From Mastigias papua (lineage: Eukaryota > Cnidaria > Scyphozoa > Rhizostomeae > Mastigiidae), in NCBI GenBank assembly GCA_964019165.1, contig OZ025267.1:7066252-7130251 (forward strand): 64,000 bases of DNA. The letters run 5' to 3'. The notes under the pieces are model-generated. The model was not told the DNA's origin. It saw only the letters and a list, made by a program, of their open reading frames with translations, and made no database searches. A program made the position numbers and the translations under genes. Shown here piece by piece: positions 35,263 to 46,100 of this stretch (position 1 is its first letter; each line of letters begins with the position of its first letter).

Positions 35263-36491
35263 CAGTAGAACTCGCATAATTCGGATCGGCTTTATCCGGA
35301 TTTTGGTGTATTCCGGACAGAATTACTAAGTCCAATTAATTTCGTATTGAAATGTACTAAATTAATTCCCATTATCCGGATTTCCTAGTCCAGATAAATG
35401 CATAAACCGGACTATATGTTTGGGCAATTATGCTATTTTTTTACCGTAGTCCGGATAAACGACCTTAGAACCATGCCAATAAGCACAGGTGTGTTCTTCA
35501 CTGTATTATCCTAGCCTAACTGCATACATTATAACCAATAAGTGACACGAATTCCTGCTTCAAGCAGAGGCCAGCCTGTTGGCAACACTTTTAAACAATA
35601 CACTTTCATAGTCATCATGTATCCATCAATTTTCAAATCAGGATCGGCACAATACTGACGGAACCAAATAATAAGAGCGGCATCGATGTTGGAAAACGTA
35701 CACTTTTACATGCTCTATTGACCCTTTCTTGCATCTGGCGGATTTTCCACGGTATTGAAAACTTTTTTCTTCGTTTCTACTTTCATCATATGACTTAAAG
35801 TCTGTGGTTTTATTGCAAACTTTACCGCTATGTCGCTTCTTTTTATTCCCCCGGATTCTCATCGCAAAATTTAATTACTTTATATTTCTCTTCGTACGTA
35901 CGATCTGTGTGCTTTCGCTTTGAAGCGAAAGCACACAGATCGTACGTACGAAGAGAAATATAAAGTAATTAAATTTTGCGATGAGAATCCGGGGGAATAA
36001 AAAGAAGCGACATAGCGGTAAAGTTTGCAATAAAACCACAGACTTTAAGTCATATGATGAAAGTAGAAACGAAGAAAAAAGTTTTCAATACCGTGGAAAA
36101 TCCGCCAGATGCAAGAAAGGGTCAATAGAGCATGTAAAAGTGTACGATCCTGATTTGAAAATTGATGGATACATGCTTGTAGCAAAGGCTAACTATTTCT
36201 GAAGGAATTCGGTTATGAAAGTTCGGAAATGACCTCGGGATGGATCCACCGATTTCAAAACAGCTACGGAACGGGGAAAATTTTGAAATCAAGCAAAGCA
36301 GCGGGAGTGGATACTGAAGTGTGAGAGAATTATGACATTGTACGTGAATCCAAAATATGCTGGGAGCGACCTCCAAACAACAACATATATTTAACGGGGC
36401 CACTGAAAAAATTTTTAACTTAATCCGGATTTGCTTTAATCCGGACGAAATTAGGCGGTCCAATTGGATCCGAATTATGCGAGTTCTACTG
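35263..36491. mobile_element. pogo/Tigger-like DNA transposon derivative, 1229 bp
   Basis: The ends read CAGTAGAACTCGCATAATTC (from 35263) and its inverse (to 36491), each flanked by TA (35261-35262, 36492-36493), the target of Tc1/mariner/pogo elements. Inside, the right half encodes transposase remnants: TYEEKYKVIKFCDENPG (an N-terminal CENP-B/psq-type helix-turn-helix) and, later, ESSEMTSGWIHRFQNSYG (the CENP-B HTH block). The catalytic DDE part is missing. The left half contains an inverted copy of the N-terminal region. Non-autonomous. Confidence 0.85.
35616..36178. repeat. Large near-perfect palindrome inside the Tigger-like element
   Basis: Centred at 35921-35922 with a 2-nt spacer. 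Arms of about 225 bp (35697-35920 and 35923-36146) are essentially identical, including GCTTTCGCTT facing AAGCGAAAGC. Beyond that the arms match again (35616-35645 against 36146-36176) after about 50 bp that are present only in the left arm. Confidence 0.93.
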
Positions 36492-36769
36492 TATATAAAT
36501 CAACACAATTAGGATTAACATAAGGCTTGTTCAAGGCAAATACTACAACACAGCAATGTTCAAGCTTGTAGGACAAGAAGACCTGAGTAATATATCCCTT
36601 TTACCTAGAAAACATAACTGTTGGGGGTCATTACCACTGTGAGCATTACGAGGATATCAAGAAATTCAGAGAGTGATGAAATTTGAGGCAATTTATCAAA
36701 CATAAAGCTTCAACATCTTCAGTGTCTACAAACTAAACCAAAAATGTTGTCTGTCAGCCTCAAATATAA

Positions 36770-36900
36770 TGCAATTTGACGGAGCAGTAACGATCTATAA
36801 GACAGTGAATAGACTCTGCCCGGATAGTCTAGGAGGAAGACTTGTTCTTAGATCTCAGTTATAAATATGGTATTATTATTATTATTATTATATTATTATA
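36770..36900 (+). mobile_element. LINE 3' tail fragment ending in (TAT)n
   Basis: Conceptual translation includes IYKTVNRLCPDSLGGRLVLR, a common C-terminal block of CR1/jockey-like LINE ORF2. It is followed directly by an ATT/TAT trinucleotide run (36868-36900), a typical LINE 3' terminus. Confidence 0.65.
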
Positions 36901-37691
36901 GAGCCTATACAAGGACGAATGCAAGATAGTAGGGTTTAAGTTGCCCATTAACCTGCTCGGCAGCTTTGTTGCCACTGCTATTATCACCCCAGCCAGTCCA
37001 GATGGGGTCGAAAATGGCAGTATCAGAAAGGCCTCGTCCTTTAAAAGAGCCCCCCTCCGAAAAATCCTCCGTCGCTCGAAGAGGCGTTGGAATGTTTGCA
37101 CACTATGCAACATGGGTGCCAAACTGTTTCCGACAAAACCAGCCTTTGCAGCAAGCACGTCGTTTTTCAGCTGTAGTTTTGTTATGTTGAGATATAACTT
37201 GATTTTTTTGTGTCTTGTCCTTGAGTCTACAAGTCTTTTTAGCAAGATGTGTCGTTTTTTTATCAGAGACTACCTAAATCATGGAGAGACTACGCATCGA
37301 TTTCAAGGGCCCACCACCCACCACCCACAGAAACTAATACGTCCTACATGCAAACGATTGCGAAAGAGTATTCACGCCTCTCCTTTGCATTGCTTGCCCA
37401 AGCATGAATTCATCAACCGTCGTCAAGTGCTTTGAGTAGATATTTGCTCTTGTAGGACACTGAGGATTATCCACTTAAAAAGAGGCCCTTCTTTCATCTC
37501 CCAGAAGCTCAAAGAATACCTACCACAGGGAGGCATTCCTACGAGCAAGAAAGCACATTACTACACAGGAGGTAATGACTAAGTAGAACGTTATAACAGC
37601 ATAATCTAGAAAGCTGTCCTTCTATCTCTTAAGTTGGAACATCTGCCTGACAGCAAATAGAAGGTAGTACTTCTAAATGCACGTCATCTAA

Positions 37692-38183
37692 AGCCCACCA
37701 CATGCGTCAGATTTTCGTCTTTGAAAGGCAAAGATTTTTGTCTTTGATCCAAGGCTTTTATACCGCACACGAAAGATTTTTGTTTTTGAAAGACGAAGAT
37801 TTTAGTCTTTAATAGAAATCCTATAATCAGCACATGGCAGACTTTTTGCTTATTGACATTGCACTCAACACCACACGAATCACCCCCAAGATTGTTGCCA
37901 GGCAATTAGGTCATATGACACCAATGTGCTCGCTAATTGGTTGCTCAGCATTGGTAATATCTTTGAGATGTTTTTGTGGTGTGAAATCCGCACACGAAAG
38001 ATTTTAGTCTTTCGTCTTTGAACGACAGTCTTTGAGATTAAACATGCTGAATCTCGAAGACCGTCTTTGAAAGACGAAAATCTTCGTCTTTGGGCACCTA
38101 ACACGGCAGATTTTTTGTCTTTGAGAGACCAAAAACAAAATCTGTGTCTTTGAGAGACAAAAGTCTGCCTTGTGCGGTGGGCT
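37692..38183. mobile_element. Harbinger-like MITE, 492 bp
   Basis: The left end is AGCCCACCACATGCG and the right end, inverted, AGCCCACCGCACAAG. The 3-bp direct repeat TAA flanks it (37689-37691, 38184-38186), as in PIF/Harbinger. It splits the fossil gypsy integrase between the RHL and IRS codons, which become contiguous if it is removed. The interior has many copies of GTCTTTGAAAGAC and related blocks in both orientations. Confidence 0.8.
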
Positions 38184-38289
38184 TAATAAGATCCATCCTC
38201 TCCACTTCTGCCATCTCAACTCCATGTGAAAAGTTCTTCAACTTCCAACGTCGTTCGTCGCATGGTATCTTGTTTTCTAAAAAAGGTAA

Positions 38290-38560
38290 AAGTCTACTCT
38301 CTTTACGTTGGGGAGTGCCTGTTAGAGAGGACACTTATCCTGAACCGTTGGCAAAGTGAGGCAGGGTGGCCAGTTCCTTTCCTCCCCACCTTCACTCCTC
38401 AGTGTTGCCACCAGGTACCCGTAGGTATCCATTTGCTAATGGTTTGATAGTTAGCGAGGCGAGCATCCCAAGTATGATCCGAGGGTTCGCCTCAATCCAT
38501 CAATATTCTGCTCTGTATTCAAGCGCTCTTAGCCACTCAGCCACTCGCCTCCTATGTGAT
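38290..38560 (-). mobile_element. tRNA-derived SINE, minus orientation
   Basis: On the minus strand the head reads GTGGCTGAGTGGCTAAGAGC, a tRNA-like A box, followed by GCTTGAATACAGAGCAGAA and a degenerate B box. The body contains AAATGGATACCTACGGGTA and GGAACTGGCCACCCTGCCTC. A second copy with about the same length is on the plus strand at 53440-53705. It interrupts the fossil gypsy tail. Confidence 0.8.
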
Positions 38561-38790
38561 TGCAATTAGTTGGACTGTCGCTACTTCCTCTCCCTCCACA
38601 TGTTCGGACAAGCAAGAACGAACACCCCTCGTCAACCAAATAGAGCTAAATGAAGCAAATCCTGCAGGTGCTCATGTAAAATGCACGGACAGTACAAAGT
38701 CAATTGCAGCCATCAGAGATCTAGCACCATGCCTACAAGTCTATGGAGAGAGTCCCCCAACCAGATGAAAGCAAAAGTTTTCCAACTGAG

Positions 38791-40119
38791 GGGCAGGATG
38801 AGACAGTTTTGACACAGCCACTTCACCTGCTTCACTCGTCCGACCAAGCCGGTATGGATGGTAGGACACTGCTGAACAATATACTTTGAACAGTGAGCAC
38901 TGCCTCTCTGTTAGCTAGCTACATTTTAAGGGATGGAGAATGTAATATAGCTGGTATGTTGGCTGCGGTTGGGTTTCCTGTACCCTACACGCATTTTAGA
39001 GTGACCAACGGCTTTATCTTAATCAAGATGCAAGTGGCCGTCATTTTGCATTAAGCCAAAAGTCACTTTTTAAGTGAAATAAGGCCTATTTAAGAATCAA
39101 ACTCAGCAGTGCATCTGCTACATGTTTTGCATGAGAAACAAATCTCTGGGCTAGCATTAATTTCTACATATTAAGATATAAACTGTAGGTACACGTAATC
39201 TTTATGCATAACACTGTTTTGTTTCTTTCAAGATCTTCTCTTTTTCTTGCCTTGTCTTTTTATCAATTATCCTTGTCTGCCAAATGCAAATTACCTGCTA
39301 GCATGGGTGTGAAAACTATTGTTTATCAGGAAACATTACTCGAATGAAGTGAACTTTTGTCAAACTGGGGAGTTTGAAATCATTAGGTGCTACTCCCTCA
39401 AATCTCCCTAATTTGCGTTCCTATCGTAGTGAATATGAAATGTGCCTCCCTAGACATGGGCGCTTTCGCTGGGGCAGGAGAGGCAAGTGCAGTGCCTTTT
39501 AAGACAGGACATTTTGAACGAAAGTTGGTTTATTTTCCTATAGAAACAACGCCTGCTCCATTTAAAGGCGGTAAACCGGTTTATACTTTTTCATAGCACC
39601 CCTATATTTATATATGATGAAATAATCTACTACCCACTTACATGGAGGCTTTGGTCAAAAATTTTACCTTTTGAAGAGAATCTGGAGCTAAAATCTGTCC
39701 TTTTACGTACCCTCAGAACTAAATTACTTTCATGTAAGTAGAAACTCCCACTACGTGCCCTCAGTGGAAGTCTTGCCTCCTTGCCTTAGGTGTCCCTGTT
39801 CATAGATAGGGTAGCGTCAAACACTTGCGAAGAGTACCTTTGTAACTTACCGCAAGTCACGTCGAGCCACCGACCTTTAGGACTAGGATTATGGACTGGG
39901 CGCAAAAAGCGAAATAAGAGGAGGTAGGCCCAATGTTGCCCTTACCAGGCTTCAATGGGTTCAAAGGGTTCAAACAAGAACGACAGTAGGGTGCCCAACG
40001 ACGAAAATGTTGCGATAAACGAGGCTGAACTGAAGTGAATAAGTCACAAGATCTGGAAGGCCTAACTTGTGGAAAAAGCGGGAAGTACATAGGGCTAGTG
40101 AGTTATTCACAGAAGGAGG
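38791..40119. other. Intergenic region upstream of CCDC22
   Basis: No coding block recognised. The promoter of CCDC22 is presumably in the last few hundred bases; no TATA box is seen. Confidence 0.4.
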
Positions 40120-40169
40120 ATGGAAGAAGTTGACAATATTATTATCCACTCCCTGAGGTTGATCGGATG
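40120..40169 (+). CDS. CCDC22: CCDC22 exon 1
   Basis: 50 nt encoding MEEVDNIIIHSLRLIG plus two bases (TG) that complete a Cys with exon 2. Donor GTAAGA. It matches the family start (MEExDxIIIHSLRQ). Confidence 0.93.
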
Positions 40170-43100
40170 GTAAGAATGGCAGGATATAAAGTAAATCCTC
40201 GAATTAGTCCCCTGGGAGCTTATTTGTTGTTGGTATTTTTTGGATGGGAGCTTGTGAAATTATGTGATACAAAATATTGCTTTTAAGCACCTAAATGATA
40301 GGGTAGATCTCAGCCCTGAGGGGAACAGACTATTTGCTATTAGCTTGACGAAGCATGTCAAGTCTGGGTGATATCTTGGAATATATGAAAGGCAGTGTTA
40401 CAGCCTGTATAGCATTCTATAGCATACATAGAACTAATTCTCAGGGTACTGCATCTGTGAGGAATCATCAAGCATCTTGGTTTCAGTATAGGTGTGACAA
40501 TAGCATCCTTGAATGCTAATAGTCTCAGTGGGCACATTGATGAATTGACATCCACATTTTAGCTTCGAATGAAATAAGATATGATGAGTTAAGACCAGTT
40601 TACACTATGCGGTTTTTCTTGGGTCTAACTCATGAGGCAAAAATCATGCGTCTGTCCTGCTAAGTGATAAGAGTATTCTTAGGTTAGGTTTACAAAGTTT
40701 CCATGAGTGATCACTTTTTATATTCATTTATATTTATTTCGTATATTTCGCAAAATGGGTTGCCCTTCAGCAGAGCTGACTTTCAACAGACCCTTAGGAT
40801 GGTATTAATTTAATTAGTTATTTAATTCTAATTGGAGTATTAAATAAATCATGTTAGCAAGAAACTTTACCCCCATAATATCATATATAAAAGTTTAAAA
40901 GCTCCATTTTACAACAGCTAAAACTTGTAAACAAACAAAGAGAAGTTTTGTTCACTGAATACCTAGCAATGATGTCTGCTTAAATTAAACAGAGAGACTG
41001 TTAAAAACTTAGCTGCCCTATATGAAAAACATTTAAATCAATGTTCTAGCCAATGAGTGGGCAACCTTGTTTTGATTAATTATAGAATCCACTGAACATC
41101 CACCACTGAACATCCGCCACTGAATGAAATGTGTATTTGTGAGAAGTTAAAAGCAGCTACTAAAATTAGGTCCCAAGCCCTTTTGGGTTTTTATGGACAG
41201 GTCTGTAATGGGATGAATGTTATAAGAAGCTAGAAAAGTAATAATATACTGATAAGATCTTTGCATACAAAATCAACATGAAGTAATCTTTAAAAGCAAT
41301 CAATGACTTTATTAGTAAATGTATAAATCTGCAATAATTGGTTTTCTTAAGGATTATGATGGGGACACTGTTGAGAATCTGGGCATTGCAAATGAAATGA
41401 ACAGCTTCTTTTGCTCAGTAGGCAATAACCGTGCAAGAAATATTCTCCATACTCCAAGTCAGCTCTTGATCCCTTGTTATTCTTTACTTTATTACTGATC
41501 CTTTTCAAGTTATCCAAAATTCTAGTGTGTCCATGTGTGCTGATGGCAACAACAACATATACTACCAACTGTACAACTTGATTTGTCTGAATTAGACTAT
41601 TAATGATGATCTTAAGCTCCTGAACACTTTTTAAAAGGTAGCAAATTTTCCCTATATGTTGTAACAAACAAATTGAATGCCGATCACAACTAAACAAAAT
41701 ATGAAATACTTAAGGTAGGGAATGAGGTTCTGCAACTATATATTTATGATGATGAGCTATTCAAAATACTAAATACCTAGGTGTCTTTACTGACACCTGC
41801 TTAGATTGGAAAGAGCATATTAAATCAGCCTCCAGCAAGATTCTCAAGAGCTCTTCATCTCTTGCAATTGGTCATATCTTTTTTACCATTAGAAACTTTG
41901 AAAGTACTCTACCCAGGTATTGTTGAACTGCATTTTCAATATTATTGCTCAGTCTGGGGCTGTTGTGGTTCCACTGGAATTCATCGTTTGCAAAACCTTC
42001 TAATGCAGAGCTGCTAGAATTATAAATGACAACAGCATTGATGCCCCAAGCAGACCACTTATCAGTATACTGGGCTGGAAAATCATTGATGGCCTTGTAG
42101 AAAAATAAATCTAATGCTATGGTCTATAAAGTTCAGCACAAGACTGCTCCACTGTACACCTATCTATGTGGCAAGTTCATGAAAAACCTACACTTCTGTT
42201 GTAGGAGTCTCTACAATGCAGAGAAAACCAGAACAGGCTGCCTTTAGAGCATCTATTTAAATGAACCTCTAAATCTTTAGAAATCTTTAGCTTTTTGCTT
42301 TATACATTTTAGACTTAAGTTGTAAATAGGGTTTTGAAATTAGCTCTTTAGTTATAATTTCTTTCTTAGTAATTTTGTAACTTTTTTATGGAGGGCCCCA
42401 CACAGAATAGTCTATGCTGAAGGGCAACCTAACTAAAATAATTCAAATGAAATGAAATAAAATGCCATTTAAAAACCTGTTGTAAAAATTACTTTTCTCC
42501 ATAGTGTTAATGGACCACTCTAAATTTATACATGAGTCTATGTCAAAAGTTTTCATGATCTGTAATGGGGGCTTATTTGAAGGGGGCTTCTCAGTGATTT
42601 GAAGTTCTAGATTGTGTGCTGACTCAAGATGGGAGATTTTTGAGGGGGCCAACTTGAAGATTTACAGTAATTGATACCTTCTGACTTTCATGAACTCGGT
42701 ACCAAAGCAAGGCAAGCATCAGCCTGGTGTTTAGCCTGGATGTTGTGACAGGTTGTAATGATGTGTATTAGAGTTATAGTAGATATTATCTTCAGTATGC
42801 TACCTATGCCATTTATATGAAATATTGCAATAGCTCTCAAAAACTGGATAGGATAATGATATTTCCTTTTTGTTTCTTACCTCATAAATTCCTAGGTTAT
42901 ATTGTTTGAGTGCATGTAGTAATTTAGGCTGCATATATTTATCTATGCTCATTTCTGGTATCTATAATTCAGACAGAAAGGTAGTATTATGAACTTTCCC
43001 ACAGTGATATACCTGAAGATCTTCAGACAATTAGAGAATTCACAGCAAACTTAGTGATTGAGGCTGCTTCAAAATGCTTGCATCTTATTACTGGTGATAC

Positions 43101-46100
43101 TAGCTTACCAACAACTTTACCTGGCAGTATGTCAGCAAGATTTAGACTAGGTGCTAGTTTGGCAGCTGCTTGTCAGGTAAGCTTTGACCTATTCATTGTG
43201 CTCTCATCTGTATGCCTTTTTGTCCTTTTGTGGATTGCATGTAACACACTCTTACGGCAGGTGGCTGGTCCTCAGTTGATTTTGGCAATGTCTTGTAGCT
43301 TGGGGGCAGTTTCTTTGCAAGAATGAAGATCCATCTTTCATGCATTTAGAAATATATTACATATGGAAGTTTTACTGTATTGTATTGTATCATGTTTAGG
43401 GTTGTTTTGAAGATGATACTCCGGGGGGGGGGGGTGTGGGCTGTGAAATAAAACTTGAGTTGTCATGCTGATCCTTAAATGGTATTTTAACTAGGTACCA
43501 GGTAATGACAACCCATTTCACATATCTATGCTTATCTTTGCAAAGGAATATTATTAAGTATTTAACCACAGGCAAGAATTTACTAACAATAAATCATTTG
43601 TAAATTTGTCATGTAGCCCCCTTTAACCTATGCCTGAAAGTTTTACAATGACATCATGACTTACACTGACATGATTTTGAGCTGATATTTGCTCACTCCT
43701 TTGATTGTTGAAATGTTCTTGCACTTCTGTATGACTTATTTGTTGTCATAGTTTTTTTTGCTTAAGTACCATGAGGTCTGCAAGAATCTCTTTTCTTTAC
43801 CACAGGATCTTGGGTTTCCTGGAGAGATTGGTTATCAAACTTTCCTTTACTCCAATGAACATGAGCTACGAAAAGTAATTATGTTCCTTATTGAGAAATT
43901 ACCAAAAGATACTTCAGATGCTGTGGATGAGCCATTAGGTATTTTGATAGCAAAAAGATTTTGACTTTTAGTGTTTGTTTGTGAACCCTAGTATTTATCT
44001 GGTTACTCTGCTCAAGCCTGTCTACCTGTCTTTTATTGCAGTTTGCTATGAACCAACCCATATCTTTTTATGCTTGTTTTTCTTAAATAGGAAACAAGCA
44101 TGTATTAACATACACTCTCAAATCAGGCAATTATTATGAAGCATTTAAGAAACACACACAAGTGAAGTGTCAAGAGTCACTTTGACAAATTATGGAATTA
44201 AATAATTACTACTCTTTATTGTTATTTAATCAGCATTGTTTTTTATTAGGATCTTCTGTGCTTCTCAACCGACGTATTGCTGCAGAAGTGAAGAGACAGC
44301 TGAGTGGCTTTTGGTCTCCACCATATTGTAAGCACAAAGATGTTGCTTGGCAAGGGATGAAGAAGCCACTTTGGCACTTTGAGGTGGAATATGCATCTTC
44401 ATGAAACTGTAGCCTATTTGCAGTAAAAATGTCTGTTCATTCAACATTCATGCACTTCAACACTGCCATAATCTCAAGATCACCCCTCACCTTGATCTCA
44501 ATGCCACCAATTTTATCATCATTTTCAAAATCATTTTCGCGAATTGAGAGGCCCATTCCACTAACCCACGGTCTGATGCACCATACTCCTTCATCTTTCC
44601 TGATCCTATTCAATCCTAGTGGCCTCTACTTTAATCACTCCAATCAGATACTTGAGTTCTTTGGTGTAGCATGTATTTATCCACCTCTTTCCCATTGTCT
44701 ATTTGACAGGCCCTGATTATTGCTTGAAGGACATGATCATTGGAAGGGAGCTTTTTTGCATACAACTTGTTCAGTGGTCTGCAAGTACACTCAATCTTTC
44801 AGACAAATCATCAAGTTGCCATTTTCAGTCTAGTCCATGTTGAGTAATCATCTGAAACACTACAAATTCAATACTTTTAATGTACTCTCTGTCTGGGTGT
44901 GTAAATTATCTTTGTTTGTATTTTGGTCATGCAGATGATGGTTGTGACACTTCTGTGTGATTTTAATTCCTAGACATATTGCGCACACAGTCATGACAAT
45001 GAAATCTATTGTATATTATTGTTCTTGATCATCTCTGCATTATTGAAGCAATGTTTTGGGAATGCCATGCGGTTCAGCTAGCTTCAGTTAGCTAGATGAA
45101 GCTAAGCTTGGCTGCGGTAGGTCAGCAACTGGATGGGCGACTTTCCAGAAAGATGACCAACGCAACTCACTCTTCCGTTCTCCAGAAGGTACGTTAAACT
45201 AGGGGTCCCATGCCTGGATGCGGCATGCACAGTATGCCTAAATTAGCTGAAAAAACGCTAGGTATAACAGCCTACTCAAAATAAAGTAAACAGCAACAAC
45301 ATAATTCCAACTTCTCATACCCCGGAAGTCCTTGATAATTAATATCACAATTCAATTATTCGTCACCATCGTCTTCTTATTCCAAGCTAATACAGCCACT
45401 TAACTGCCACCCCCCCCATGTAACTGTCCCCTACCTGCAAGGGTTTCCAGGTAAAAGTAGACACCACAAGATGTTGTCGAATTGAGTAGTATTGTAGATG
45501 GTTCCTGATGTGTCATGTCATATTGCTCTTTACTGTCAATTTATCACAGACACTGCACTCCTTCTTCCTTAATCATCAAATTTGTCTTTGTAAGCATGAC
45601 CAATGTGAACTCATTGAACAGCGAACATTGCCTCTTGTGTCAAGCCATGTTTGAGATATTTAACATGTGGAGACAGTATGCGCATGTGCCTCGTGGTGTC
45701 CGTTGACAACTCCTCGTGATTTTGCTTCACCCTATGATAGCTAAAGGAGTTAACACACTTGCAACAGTTGATTGTCACTATTTTCTCTCTATGAGCCATC
45801 TGTTGATGAGCCTTCAATCCTGCCTGCGTCTTACATAACCTTCCACAGTTCTCCCAATCACATCGCAATGACTCTCTAACTGGATTCCTCTTCATATTTC
45901 TTGTGATGTTCTCCACCTCTTGCTCATCATCCCTGTGCTTTCTTGTCATTTGTTCTTCTAATTATCTTATCTGTTCCTTTTTAATCTTACTCTGATTCTT
46001 CTACGTACTCCTATTGCTAGCATACATTTCTACATTATCTGGGTCAAGTTCTGCCTCACTCGCTAACTTTCTCCAGTAATGTATGGTGGTTTGCTTTTCT

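Larger units (their letters stand above)
34430..38790 (+). mobile_element. Fossil Ty3/gypsy pol, interrupted by at least four later insertions
   Basis: Collinear pol remnants on the plus strand. RT fingers at about 34620-35050: CKPIASKLHSL, INQEATRLLSEGFIEPI, FSMFDYIRTYHQV, EANGRFYQ. End of RT/start of RNase H at 36966-37190: ERPRPLKEPPS, RGVGMFAHYATWVPNCF. Integrase C-terminal part at 37480-37690: VERYNSII, KAVLLSLKLEHLPDSK. Tail resumes at 38184-38285: CEKFFNFQRRSSHG. Stops and frameshifts are frequent. This lineage is distinct from the intact gypsy element at 11.6-17.0 kb. Inserts between the blocks are listed separately. Confidence 0.85.

Noticed and set aside
35638..36202. Two identical small basic proteins (MRIRGNKKKRHSGK...) on opposite strands
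   Set aside because: They are the same palindromic sequence of the Tigger-like element in the wrong frame; the true remnant frame is TYEEKYKVIKFCDENPG.
45060..45240. 5S-derived SINE or 5S rRNA
   Set aside because: CAACTGGATGGGCGACTT resembles the 5S internal control region, but the rest of 5S rRNA is missing and no ends are defined.
45611..45949. Host C2H2 zinc-finger gene
   Set aside because: A single finger with the GLxxHxxxxH layout after a YWRKLA...AELD block is typical of LINE C-termini, and the frame is interrupted.
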